From Anastrepha obliqua (lineage: Eukaryota > Arthropoda > Insecta > Diptera > Tephritidae): a DNA stretch of 64,000 nt. Positions 20,885 to 32,021 of the stretch are shown here, one piece after another (position 1 is the first letter of the stretch; each line of letters starts with the position of its first letter). The position numbers were made by a program, and so were the translations under genes. The notes beneath the pieces are model-generated. The model saw only the letters and a list, made by a program, of their open reading frames with translations. It made no database searches and was not told the DNA's origin. The DNA lies in assembly GCF_027943255.1 (NCBI RefSeq), contig NC_072896.1, forward strand, positions 60,220,501 to 60,284,500, written 5' to 3'.

Positions 20885-22489
20885 GCTTTAATTGTTTGGG
20901 CGTCTATTTGTGTTTCTGCGTATATATAAATTTATCTTTTTTAACACAGATTTTATACTTGTAACTTTGCAGGTAATCTCGTTAAAAAATCAAATGTATG
21001 ATTAGCGGACGTGACGAAATAAAAGTGGTTTTTCCTTGTTAAGAGTTTCCACTATTTGTTTTATTTATTACTTCAGTGTAGGTTTACAAGTGGCACATAT
21101 AGATTCCAATCCGATGCATGGTCAAAATACATATATATATATGACACAAATCCATGGGAATAGTTAAGTTAAAAATATAAATAATAAAGTACCAGTTATA
21201 AAATAACATAAAATTATTCTATGGCTTACAACGACCTTTTTCAATTTTTTACTACATTTTCAGAAAGGGGATAAACTTATTCCCTTTTTTCCCTTGCTTC
21301 CAAATTGCATCAATGGATTAAGTAGCATCCGAAATCAGTTGTCAAACTTTACTTAACCTTGTATAATTGAATCATGATACATATATATGACATGAAAAAA
21401 TTCTGACTTCCATTAAAAAAAAGTTTAAATATTTTCAAATTGTGCCACCACTTTCAGGTGGCTTCGGTAGCGTTACGTGGGCACAGCAGTTCAACCATGC
21501 TTATGTATGTATAAAGCTTTTTCGCCTACATCTACATGTGGATTTATTTATAACTAACATGCCACATAAAAACACGCAACTCCCACGAGCTTCAAATTGA
21601 CATTTTGTGACAAATGTATTTTATTAGGGAGCTCATGGAAAACTCACTCATGTCCGGCTGAACATGGAGAGCTTAATGGATATTTGTTTTATTCGTTCTG
21701 TAATCGGTTAAAAATCTTTCTATTTTTACACAACACACTTTTTCGACATTCAGCCTCATACTCGTATATTCACACATTTATGTACATACACAGTTATATT
21801 ATCCTTTAAAGAGTAACGTTATTTTACATACATACATACATACATTAAAGGTAATCTTCGTAGTATCGACGAAGTCCTTTTTATTTTCCATTTTTCGCAT
21901 AAAAAATGTAGCGCACAAGTTTGCACACTACTTTTAATAATAATAAAATAAATAAAAAAATCTTAACAAGAAAGAAAACAAAGAGTTTTTTAAGCTTTTT
22001 TATATATATTTAAAGTAATTAATTTAAAGTCCATAAAAATAAAAGAAAAAAACACTGTTCGTCGAATCGATGGATAGTGTCCGTTCAGGGTAAATGGCCC
22101 TGTACTTGGTTCCGCCGGTGCACCTCCAATGATTTTGCTGATTCCCAGCGATGAGAAGTGGCATCATGTTGTGTCAACAACATAGGTATAATGAAACCTC
22201 ATTTCGTTTGCCTGATGAGTTGCATTACCTTGCTCTAGTGATTTAACTGGTGCAAAAGCGTTTATTGTTTTAACTTATCGTCGTATTATCATTCGCTAGC
22301 AAATTAATCATGCCCATGCAAATTCAAATATCAAACCCATATTGTTAAATTTTGGAGTAAGACCTTCCATAAAAACTGTAAAGTGTAATTTGAAGCTGAC
22401 ATAAAATTGAACCCTAAATTTATTTTGTGAGAACATCAAATCAATGAATCGTGTTCAAGCAACCCCTTACAACAAGCTAGGTTAGATTA
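20885..22489. other. no gene; (CATA)n microsatellite
   Basis: Holds a CATACATACATACATACAT tract at about 21827-21846. An unassigned GC-richer patch lies near 22070-22180. Nothing else is supported. Confidence 0.4.
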
Positions 22490-23450
22490 GGTTATAGTGG
22501 CTGGCCGAAGCCACGCAGGGGCCATAGTGGTCCATAGCGGTACCACATTGGAGTGATAGTCTGTAGTGATAGACTATAGTTTTTCAAAACTGAGAGCAAC
22601 CAGGTAGAATAGTTTAGTTTTCGAGAGAGCCAGACAGTGACATAGAAGATGATCCAGGCTTTCTCTTGTGCCCGGCTCATTACTCTTCCTGCAAGCATCG
22701 TTAATAGTTAGATTTAGCTTGTAAGCATGCGCTGCAACTAGGCAATGCCTGTTAGAACACCATCTAGAGTTTCTTCTATCGAATGATTTAACCGATTTAG
22801 TAACCAGTCATCATAAGCGCGTTTACACATGATGTTGGAAACTTTTCAGTTGGTTAGACTGAGCCATCTGCCTTTCTTACAATGTGCTCCTCTAGTTCTT
22901 TTTGAATTGTGCGTCGGGGGTTAAGTACGACTTATTTGATCCCCTGCAAGTCCCGCGCATTCTTTAGCTATTACATCCATTGTCTCATTTCTCTCTATGC
23001 ATTTATGCTCGAGAATCCAATATATGCAAAGCCTGAGGTTACGACCGAGCTTGTTAATTGCTTCTTTGGATTCATGGACATATTTGAATGGTACACAGTG
23101 TGATTTTATTGCTTTTACCGGTTGGCTATCCACGTAGAAGTTTATTGCACAGTTAATTGTTCATCCATACATATAAGCTCCGCAACTTTCTTTGCAGCAA
23201 TTATCGCAGCTTGAAACACAGTACAAAAGTTAGGGAGTTTAAATGACTTTTTGATGCTTAATTCCGCACTATATATGCCAGAAGCAGCCCCCTCTTTCAT
23301 TTTTGATCTATCGGTATTGATGATGTTACTTCTTGGAACTAAGCCCTTGCGCCGTCCATCGCCTTCGATAATGGCCTTTAGCGGTTTTCCAAAGCTCCTA
23401 ACTGAAACCTTTAGTCTGAACTATCTGTGGCTAGTCTCTTCGTAGACTTC
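22490..23450 (-). pseudogene. LINE RNase H domain and 3' end, decayed
   Basis: The minus strand around 23320-23190 reads KEGAASGIYSAELSIKKSF then CTVFQAAIIAAKKVAEL: the D-G-S...G-x-Y and V-FQAE-x-x-A boxes of an RNase H domain, with the catalytic Glu changed to Ala. Further on come a partial AYIGF block and, near 22520, GTACCGCTATGGACC. That word resembles the 3'UTR word GTGGTATCACAATGGACC of the LINE at 36.8-37.2 kb. It ends in TAACCTAATCTAACCTA. Stops are frequent. Confidence 0.6.
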
Positions 23451-23742
23451 TCCAACTCAAACATTCTAGCCTCGATTCCTCTATCAATTTTGCAGAGCTC
23501 TCCGTAACTATTGATGACATTATTAAACGTATTTCAATGATCGAATCATCATCTCAAACAGATAAAGGTGGATCATGCTTTTTCATGCTCAAAAAAATGC
23601 TTCCCTCATTTAACAAGTTTTGTTATGTAGGTAAGTTCACTGAGGCCTCGAAAGTAACTTCTGTAACGCCTACTTTTAAAACAGGGAATGAAAACAATTC
23701 CTTCATCCTCGTTTCTTATGTAGTCTAGTCTAGTTTTTCTAG

Positions 23743-24260
23743 CTATGGCCCTAACGGCATGCATTTTGGAAGTCCAAGGCAATTTTTTGTTTTCATGTTT
23801 TCTGCACGAGCTTCAGATCCATAAGTCAATGTCGGCCTTGTAATTGTTTTGTGGATTCGTGCTTTATTTTCCATGTTCATATATGAACGTAGAGGCATTG
23901 GCACTCTGATATCCGTGCACCGTTTGCGCATTTCTCTTGCACCTCTGTTGTTACCAGGGTTGGGCATAGTGCACAAAATAATTAGTAAAATAAGCAGATT
24001 TAGTGATTTGAAGATTTAGTGTTAAAGAAACCTTTAAAAAATTAGTGGCAGTGCGATTCAGTGGTAGTGCGAAATGCCCAACCCTTGATATTATATTTCG
24101 ATTGCGGTAAATCCACAATAAGATTAAAAAGTTGTGGACTTAAGGAGTCACCTTGCCGTATTCCGGTAGCGCACTTTATATTTTTAGAACATTTACCATT
24201 CAGCGTTATTTTTGTTGAGCACGTGGTATTGAGATCGCTGATAATGCCAAAAATCATAGG
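23743..24260 (-). pseudogene. LINE reverse transcriptase, split by a MITE
   Basis: From 24257 downwards the minus strand reads TCSTKITLNGKCSKNIKC then ATGIRQGDSLSPQLFNLIVD, the RT motif GxRQGDxLSPxLFN. After the 133-bp MITE at 23955-24087 it continues with RCTDIRVPMPLRSYMNM and RIHKTITRPTLTYGSEARA, the YKTxxRPxLTYGSExW block beyond the palm. The YxDD box itself is missing, probably deleted between the two pieces. Confidence 0.7.
23955..24087. mobile_element. 133-bp hAT-type MITE
   Basis: The left end is CAGGGTTGGGCATAGTGCAC. The right end reads inward as CAAGGGTTGGGCATTTCGCAC. The CAGGG start is usual for hAT-superfamily ends. No clear 8-bp target duplication remains. It sits between two parts of a LINE RT, so it is younger than that LINE. 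Confidence 0.65.
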
Positions 24261-24309
24261 ACTCGGAGGTGAACTAAACCCATATCACGGTTGAATTTTG
24301 TCTCTCTGT

Positions 24310-24432
24310 CTTTATTAGTCAAGCTCATGTCGATACCGTCTATGCCGACCGTTTGAAGGCCTTTGACAAATTAAACAAATTAACTCTTAATGGATAAGCT
24401 AGCTGATCTTGGCTATCATTCTAGCTTTTTTT
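24310..24432 (+). pseudogene. LINE reverse transcriptase motif A fragment
   Basis: The plus strand reads AHVDTVYADRLKAFDKLNK, then after a frame break MDKLADLGYHSSFFSYI. This corresponds to the VDxIYTDFSKAFDxVNH...LLxKLxxLG block of RT motif A, with the catalytic Asp of YAD kept. It is only about 40 codons, and in opposite orientation to the LINE to its left. Confidence 0.65.
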
Positions 24433-24720
24433 CTTATATATACACCATATATCCTCCTATTTGTGGCGTGCGTCTCGATGTTGTGCCACAAATGGAGGGA
24501 CCTACAGTTTTAAGCTGACTCCGAACGACAGATATTTTTTATGAGGAGCTTTTTCGTGGCAGAAATACACTCGGAGGTTTGCCATTGCCTGCCGAGGGGC
24601 GACCGGTAATAGAAAACAACTTTTTCTTCATTTTGGTGTTTCACTGAGATTCGAAGCTACGTTCTCTCTGAATTCCGAATGGTAGTCACGCACCAACCCA
24701 TTCGGCTACGGCGGTCGCAT
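24433..24720 (-). mobile_element. tRNA-derived SINE, copy 3 (with tRNA head)
   Basis: This near full-length copy shows on the minus strand the tRNA-like head: A-box-like TAGCCGAATGG (complement at 24698-24708) and B-box-like GCTTCGAATCTC (complement near 24649-24660). The body follows and the tail ends in a TATATATA stretch. The head is the internal RNA polymerase III promoter of the SINE. The missing part is the GGGTGTTTGGCCGAGC word just before the tail. Confidence 0.85.
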
Positions 24721-25863
24721 TTTGTGTTGGGTAATGTCAAAATTGGTGGAACGACGTTGTGTTTTTGTGGTCGATGGCATTTGCTCACACTCTTTTGCTG
24801 CGTCATACAGTATTGCTTCAGGTCTTCTCATTTTTTATTGTATGCGGTTGACTGAAAAATATGTAAAACCGTTCCGAGTCTTTCTGATTCTATCAAACTA
24901 CGTTCAGATTTTGATAATGTAACAGCTTCTAATACTAAGAATCGTCTGCATCTGATTATCAAAAAATGTTTTGGTTTACTTTTCTACGACGAATTCCGCT
25001 CCGAAGGGAATTACAAGTTACGATTAGATATAGAAGGAGGGAAAGTGAACCACTGCATAAGTTCATCTAATAGGGAACATCTCCTAGTGAGGAACTGGGA
25101 CAAGCACATTACGTTGAAACAATAATAAGCTGAGATAACGACATTTCGACGCAGTTCGATCCCCTACACCGCAAATAGGGTAAACCCAACCTCTTTGACC
25201 TGGTCGTCGAAAAATTAAAAAAAAACTAACAATTGCAGTATAATTCTCTCATCGACATTTATACCGGCAAGAACCACGCAATCCCTTAAATTATTATGAA
25301 TACTAACGGCTTTTGATTTGGTGCCATTAATCAAACCTTTAGCTATATTCAAAATTCTCAGTAACATTACGGTGGCGTTGTGTTTAGGGAGAGCATTCAA
25401 CTCAAGACTGCTGAGATACTATATTAGAAAATTTATTTGTTCATACATCATTGTAGCAATGCGTCTTGGAGTTGGTAATCGCTCAAGTACCGACAAATCG
25501 ATTTTCGGACGCACATAAGTACATACCATATTTCATTTGTTGGAGACATTTTTTGTAGGGCATTACTGCTTAAGCCATTTAGTGAATTATTGTAAAGAAA
25601 ATCAACTGTGAACCACTACTTAAATAGGATGATTAAGAATTTACTGTCTGGTTGCATCCTTCGACATCTACGCCATTGCTCACTTCGTGCAAGTAATTTG
25701 CAAGCCCGTGCTCCCCTTCGTTAAGTCGCATATTTATTTTAAGTTCTAATGCACTTACTTGAAATCAAAATGTTCGGCTTTTAATGATGTGTTCACAGCG
25801 CGGACTAAGTGAGGCACAACTGGCAGTGCTTGCTTAAAATCTGCACATTGTATTGCACTTATA
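24721..25863. other. no gene seen
   Basis: Short open frames only; no family match that I can make. Confidence 0.4.
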
Positions 25864-25865
25864 TA

Positions 25866-26470
25866 GGGTGATCAATCATGAGGTGCTTTTTTCAATAGTT
25901 AAAAAAAAAAACAAAAATGTAAATTATGTTCAAAACCTTTATTTATCATTTGAAAGGACATTCTTTGACATTTACTTTTTGAATATGACTTCATTCAAAT
26001 GTTGGCCGCAACTACGCTTAAGATGGTCCATTCTGAAGGTCCAATTTTCAATCACTCGTTCGAGCATTTCGACTGGTATGTCGTGAATAACACGCGTAAT
26101 GTTGGCTTCCAGAGCTTCAATCGTAGCTGGTTTATCAGCATAGACCTTGGACTTCACGAATCCCCAAAGAAAAAAGTCCAAAGGTGTGATATCACAAGAT
26201 CTTGGTGGCCAACTCACAGGTCCTAAACGTGAAATCAGCTGCTCTCCGAAATGACTTCTCAATAAAGTCATTGTTTCACGAGCTGTTTGGCAACAGAACG
26301 CTGATTTTCATAATACAGTTGAACAATTTGTAGACGTTGTTGCGGTGTGAGTCTTTCCATGATGAAATGCCAAACGCTGTTCAACAAATCCACGATGACA
26401 GTTTGCCACAACTCGCGCGCGATCTGTAAAAAAAACGCAAATGAAAAAAACTCCTCTTAATTGATCACCC
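25866..26470 (-). mobile_element. DD41D mariner, internally deleted (605 bp)
   Basis: Flanked by TA on both sides, with ends GGGTGATCAATCATGAGG and, on the other strand, GGGTGATCAATTAAGAGG. The minus strand keeps the transposase start MERLTPQQRLQIVQLYYENQ (ATG near 26359), then jumps within a few codons to the C-terminal part: FGEQLISRLGPVSWPPRSCD, ITPLDFFLWGFVKSKVYADK and, at the end, LKRSCGQHLNEVIF. The first and second Asp are deleted, while both ends and the third-Asp block are intact. This is a typical non-autonomous deletion derivative. Confidence 0.85.
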
Positions 26471-27060
26471 TATACAATTACAACCGGGGGTGATCAAAAC
26501 TGCCAGCAGCGAAAATAACATTCTTATATTCCTACGTTGCGATGACAGTATCTGTTTCATAACCAGAGCTACACTTCGAAATATTTGCGTAAACGGATTG
26601 TGCTTTTGAAGATATTCTGAGAGTTGTCGCGTAGAAAAAAACTCAAATCGTTTTCTTTGTTTTCTTCCATTTCTTCTCAAACTCGGGAACCATTTTTGGT
26701 GTTGCACGTTTACATTTGAGTATGATTTTATAATGATAAACCTCATCAAAGTCTCATTTTTGAACTACTGCACTTGCACTCACTATTTAAAGACTGATGA
26801 ACAATTAAAAGAACAAGTTATGATTTATAATTTTTTGACCGTTCATCTTTCAAAAGATTTATATTTAATGGCGAAAATTTAACCTAGCAAAATGAACCAA
26901 GCTTTTTTTTATGTATTGCAATTTCAAAATGAAACGCTGTACTATACATAGGTAAACCGAGCAAATTCAAAAATAAATATATTATAAAGTCAAAACTTAC
27001 CAAAATGGTGAGGTGCATTATATTATATTTCTCGCTAGCTGTGCATAAATATAGGAGATA
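26471..27060. other. no gene seen
   Basis: A GGGGGTGATCAAAACTG word near 26486 resembles mariner ends but has no partner. Otherwise AT-rich. Confidence 0.4.
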
Positions 27061-27178
27061 TAACGGGTGATTTTTTAGCTATTATATTATCTTTTTAAAC
27101 AGTTGGTTTAAACAGCTGACACACGTTTTGTGTTTTGTTTCACTGTCAAACATCTTCAGCTTGGTGTATAATTTAACC

Positions 27179-27443
27179 ATGGATCGTCTTACAAACGAAC
27201 AACGCTTGCAAATCATTGAATTTTATTATAAAAATGCGTGTTCTGTTAAAAAAGTTTATCGCGCTTCTTCCATTTTATGCTCATTTTAATCGACCCACTG
27301 AAGCGGCATTTCGAGCTATTGTGACCAAATTTTGAACCAAATTTACATTATTGGACATCAAACCACCAACACGCTTACGTAGAGTGCGAACTGAAGAAAA
27401 TATCGCAGCTGTATCGGCCAGTGTTAATGATGACTATCAATTA
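27179..27443 (+). pseudogene. DD41D transposase, N-terminal half
   Basis: It covers the first helix-turn-helix and the linker before the catalytic domain. One frameshift near 27258 and one in-frame TGA near 27334 break it. The last complete codons are D-D-Y-Q-L, which join directly to S-I-R-R-R at 30103. The neighbours are the left terminal repeat and the insert. Confidence 0.8.
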
Positions 27444-27631
27444 CACTGCACAACAGCATTTCTGATGATTGGGTTATGATACATGTTTTTAGTCCAATTT
27501 TTAATGACAATTTCAAATCTGTAACTGAAATTCCTGTATCAGCTCTATATGACTCTATATGACACATTTGACTTTTTGTAATAAAACACTATAGATTTAA
27601 AGATTATTTTATTTTATTGCCTTCTTAAGTT

Positions 27632-28350
27632 TAAAAAAATTGCCTTTTATATGATTTCCTTGCTGAAGTTGAAGGCATAGAACTGTTGTTAATGTTCCAA
27701 CAATAGTCGGCCATCATGTGTGTGTTCCAGTAACCTTGATAGCGTTCCTCCACCGTACGAAGGTCCTGATGGAATCGCTCGCCCTGTTCTTCGCTGAGAT
27801 CCCCAAGATTGGCTGGAAAATAGTCCAGATGGTTGTAAAGAAAGTGTAACTTAATGCTCATATTACATCCAACCCTTTGGAAGTGACCCATTGGTTGTTT
27901 AACGAGCGATAGTAAGAAATTTTAGTTCCTTTTGTGACTAAGTTTTTTTCTTTTAATCTAGACGCCAAAATTTCTGAACCAGTCTTTGACAGTCCCAGAT
28001 CTCTAATGAGGTCGACTAAAACATCTTGGTTAAATGATTTTGGTGTCTCCCATACAAAAATAACAGTCGTCGTGGTGGTTCACAGGTTCAATCCAGATCA
28101 TAGCAGTTTCGTATCTAAATTTATTCCTTTTCTTATTCGTCCACAAACGTAGAAACTCAACGCACGTTCTGCATACCTTTTGTGGAATCCAATGCTTATT
28201 TTTCATTTCCATTGGGTGACCGAGGTAATTTTTGTACGCCTCATTTACGAACGATGTCACATTCAAACGGTTTTCTTGAAACATATACTCTCCGCAAATA
28301 AAACAAAAACTATTCCGGTCATTTATACAAACTCGTCTTGACGATGCCAT
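27632..28350 (-). pseudogene. transposon-type cysteine-pair protein, middle deleted
   Basis: From the ATG at 28350 the minus strand encodes three C-x2-C pairs in order: CFICGEY, CRTCVEFLRLW and DDCYFCMGD. After a one-base shift near 28035 comes FNQDVLVDLIRDLGLSKTGS (about 28030-27900). Then a junction leads to HFQRVGCNMSIKLHFLYNHL, GDLSEEQGERFHQDLRTVEE and RYQGYWNTHMMADYCWNIN. I recall these N- and C-terminal blocks from one protein family that is multiplied in arthropod and Hydra genomes, where a long central part separates them. Here the centre is missing. The role is unknown to me, and I cannot name the superfamily with confidence. Confidence 0.55.
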
Positions 28351-28427
28351 AACAAATAATATTAAGAAAACTTAATATTTGTTTAAATATTCGTCAATTA
28401 ACACTGAAATATAGTGATTTTTTTGTG

Positions 28428-29974
28428 ATAGCTGATGCTTTCCATTTAAATTCAACCGGGCTATTCGGGTCATGTTCTTCGATTTCGATGTAACTTAAAT
28501 ATGTTGCTCTCTGGTCAAAATAATGAGACACGTATTTTTTTGTTCGCCCGAAAAAATTTTTTTTCAAGAGTTATCGGCAATTTTGTTTTTCGCCTCAAAC
28601 TCGATTTTTTTTAATTATATAAGAAAATTTTTTTTTAAATGCCCATAACTTAGTCAAAAATGAACCGATTTTAATAATTTTGGGTTCAAAATGATCGTAG
28701 TTACATACACAAGCGACTTCATGTAGAAACAATTGCAAAAAAGTAGTTGAAATTTTTTTATTTAGCAAAAAAGAAAAAAAATTGAAATTTTTTCGAAATT
28801 CAATATTTCAAAAAGTGTATTTTTTTTTTTTTATAACTTTTTCCAAATCAAAAGGACATCTCAAACTTTAATTGAGCTGCATGCCTAGTAGCTAAAATGA
28901 GTTGTTTTTGAGTAATGAATTTTTGAGTAAACACCCTGTTTCGCACTTTTTGTTTTTCGCAAAATAAAAAATTTTCAACTACTTTTTTGCAACTATTTCT
29001 CCATGAAATCGCTTATGTAAGTAATTACGATTATTTTGAACCCAGAATCATTCAAATCGGCTTATTTTTGACTAAGCTATGAGCAATTAAAAAAAAATTT
29101 CTTATATAGATTCTTTCCATTTCAATTCAAAAGGGCTTTTCGGGACATGTTCTTCGATTTCGATGTAACTCAAATATGTTGCTCTCTGGTCAAAATAATG
29201 AGACACGTATTTTTTTTTTCGCCCGAAAAAAATTTTTTTCAAGAGTTATCGGCAATTTTGTTTTTCGCCTCAAAATCGATTTTTTTTAATAATATAAGAT
29301 TGTTTTTTTAAATGCTCATAACTTAGTCAAAAATGAACCGATTTTAATAATTTTGGGTTCAAAATGATCGTCATTACTTACACGAGCGATTTCATATAGA
29401 AATAGTTGCAAAAAAGTAGTTGAAAATTTTTTATTTTGCGAAAAACAAAAAGTGCGAAACAGGGTGTTTACTCAAAAATTCATTACTCAAAAACAACTCA
29501 TTTTAGCTACTAGGCATGCAGCTCAATTAAAGTTTGAGATGTCCTTTTGATTTGGAAAAAGTTATAAAAAAAAAAAAAAATACACTTTTTGAAATATTGA
29601 ATTTCGAAAAAATTTCATTTTTTTTTTCTTTTTTGCTAAATAAAAAAATTTCAACTACTTTTTTGCAATTGTTTCTACATGAAGTCGCTTGTGTATGTAA
29701 TTACGATCATTTTGAACCCAAAATTATTAAAATCGGTTCATTTTTGACTAAGTTATGGGCATTTAAAAAAAAAATTTTCTTATATAATTAAAAAAAATCG
29801 AGTTTGAGGCGAAAAACAAAATTGCCGATAACTCTTGAAAAAAAATTTTTTCGGGCGAACAAAAAAATACGTGTCTCATTATTTTGACCAGAGAGCAACA
29901 TATTTAAGTTACATCGAAATCGAAGAACATGACCCGAATAGCCCGGTTGAATTTAAATGGAAAGCATCAGCTAT
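28428..29974. repeat. 1.55-kb palindrome built from two foldback elements
   Basis: The left arm is 28428-29108 and the right arm 29290-29974, nearly identical in reverse complement, around a 180-bp centre (29109-29289). Each half is a copy of the foldback family at 19.77-20.61 kb. The left element lacks the outer part of its right arm. The right element (from 29109, GATTCTTTCC) is complete and lies in inverted orientation. Outer ends ATAGCTGATGC match each other exactly. Shared private variants (for example GCCCATAACTTAGTC in both outer arms, GCTCATAACTTAGTC elsewhere) show that the two halves are copies of one another. Confidence 0.85.
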
Positions 29975-30099
29975 ATTTCGTAAACAAGAGCTGTTACAAA
30001 AAAAATGAGGGTGTATTTAGAATCAGCGTTGTCAAATTAGTAAACATCAAGTATCAAAAATTATTCATCAGACAAAAAGTGCGATTTTGTTTTTTTGTG

Positions 30100-30921
30100 T
30101 TATCGATTCGTCGCCGTTCCCAGCAATTGGGGCTCTGTTACTCAACAACGTGGAAAATTTTGCGAAACGATTTAGGTGTGAAGCCTTTCAAAATATAGCT
30201 GGTGCAAGAATTGAAGCCGTACGACCTACCGCAACGCAGAATTTTTGGTGAATGGGCTCTTGGAAAGTTGGCCGAAGATCCACTTTTTTATCGAAAAATT
30301 GTGTTCAGCGACGAAGCTCATTTTTGGATCAATAGGTACGTAAATAAGCAGAATTGTCGGTTTTGGAGTGAATATCAACCAGAAGAATTGCAAGAGCTAC
30401 CAATGTATCCAGAAAAGGTCACAGTTTGGTGCGGTTTCTGGGCTGGAGGTATCATAGGACCGTACTTCTTCAAAGATGCTGCGAATCGTAACGTAACTGT
30501 GAATGGTGAGCGCTACCGTGAAAAGATATCCAACTTTTTTTTGCCCAAAATGCAAGAGCTTGACTTGCATGACATGTGGTTCCAGCAAGACGATGCCACA
30601 TGTCACACAGCACTCGTAACAATGGACTTGTTGAGAGGCGAGTTCGGTGAACATTTTATTTCTCGTTCGGGACCTGTCAATTGGGCACCCAGATCGTGCG
30701 ATATAACGCCTTTAGATTATTTTTTGTGAGGCTATGTTAAAGCTCATGTCTGTTCAGACAAGCCTGCTTCAATTAACGCATTGGAAGACAAGATTAAAGC
30801 ATTTATATGTGAGATACCGGCCGAAACATTAGAAAGAGTATGCCAAAATTGGACTAAGTGGATGGGCCATTTGAAGCGCAGTCGCGGTCAACATTTGCAT
30901 GAAATAATCTTCAAACATTAA
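30100..30921 (+). pseudogene. DD41D mariner transposase, catalytic part
   Basis: It contains IVFSDEAHFWINRYVNKQNC (first Asp), MWFQQDDATCHTALVTM (second Asp) and RSCDITPLDYFL (third Asp). Counting the residues between the last two Asp gives 41, versus 34 in ordinary mariners. Two point mutations create stops: TAG near 30197 (in FKI-x-LVQEL) and TGA near 30727 (the Trp of FLWGY). Otherwise the frame is open to TAA at 30919. The protein would cut and join DNA at the element ends in the nucleus. The insert and the stops make it dead. Confidence 0.85.
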
Positions 30922-31028
30922 ATTATATGGACTGTACTATCGATTTAAATAAAAATTTTATGCATTTTTCTGAATTTTACGTGTGTTTTTTTGAAAAACT
31001 TTCCTAAAGCTCTTAAAAAATCACCCTT

Positions 31029-32021
31029 TACGAATGACGGATGTTTTTTGCCAGAGTGTCGTAATGAAAATCAAATTTTTTTTTATGAAATGGCAAGTTC
31101 TTCTTTGTGTTAGATACAAAATTTATAATGATATCAATGAAAATATGTCCTTACTTGTTTGATACTTAGGAACACATAGTAAATTGAAAACTTTGAATCA
31201 GTTTTTTCGCGGCATTTTGGTTTGTCGGATTATATGAGCGATACACACTTATACATACATATTTATGCATAATATGAAGGGATGTAATGATTCACCTGTA
31301 CCCTAATATACTCGTATGTAACTTCGAAGGGGCTGACTAAAATTAGTTTCATACCTCATATTTAAGCTTTTCCTTCTTAATTTATTTAAGTAATTACGAA
31401 ACTGGAAAAACAAATATATACCTCCATATGTAAGTAAAAGCATTCGTATAACATTCATTGCACAGAACAAAAATCAGTACCTCCATTTTAAACTTCCACA
31501 CATGGGGCAACACTAAGCTCCCTATGGTCCGCATGCAATTGCATAAAATACTCACGTTGAACGGACATAATAAAATGTAGCCAGTAGGTTGCCACAGTAT
31601 AAGGAGTGGATTCGTCTGGACAGGTATTTAATTTGACCTACAGCAACAACAATGTTAAACTCCCAACAATGAAACGGTGAATTTGCGAAAAGTTGGTAAC
31701 AACAATGGTGCCAGAATACAATTGGACTTGGTAATTGGAACGATAACATGTGAGTCTATTCCACCTTGAAAAACTGAGAACCTATGGCTTAATGGCTTCA
31801 ATCATAAAATACATATGTATATGTATTGTACATGCATGTGTAATTCTCATAGAGACTTATAAATGCAGAAGAAATGAAAGCAAAAATTATTTTCGTGCGA
31901 CTCATATGGTGAAATCAAAAACACAAGCAACATACTTAAAATTACTTTAACAAGGGGGGAAGCCTCGAGAACTCAACGCAGTGATGATTGAAAGGTAATT
32001 TTCTCCTAGCAAATATAAGTA
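31029..32021. other. no gene seen
   Basis: AT-rich, with TATATG-type simple sequence and short frames only. Confidence 0.4.

Larger units (their letters stand above)
27444..30099. mobile_element. 2,656-bp insertion, flanked by TTA, inside the mariner
   Basis: Left and right junctions are both TTA, consistent with a 3-bp target duplication. The insert starts CACTGCACAACAGC and ends ...TTTTTTTGTG, so its termini share only CAC/GTG. CACTG plus a 3-bp duplication would fit a CACTA/EnSpm-like end, but no matching transposase is visible. It carries a broken cysteine-pair protein (27632-28350) and a large palindrome (28428-29974). The palindrome may be a later insertion into it. Confidence 0.6.
27063..31028 (+). 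mobile_element. DD41D mariner split by a 2.66-kb insertion
   Basis: TA-flanked ends: left ACGGGTGATTTTTTAGCT; right, read inward, AAGGGTGATTTTTTAAGAGCT. The transposase starts at ATG 27179 (MDRLTNEQRLQIIEFYYKN). After a frameshift and a TGA it reads RRVRTEENIAAVSASVNDDY up to 27443. It resumes at 30100 with LSIRRRSQQLGL and runs to TAA 30919-30921 (GQHLHEIIFKH). Without the insert the element would be about 1.3 kb, the usual mariner size. Confidence 0.9.

Noticed and set aside
21827..21846. CATA repeats here and elsewhere as a CRISPR-like or regulatory array
   Set aside because: Simple 4-bp microsatellite of the kind common in flies; no spacer structure. No CRISPR array or prokaryotic operon exists in the window.
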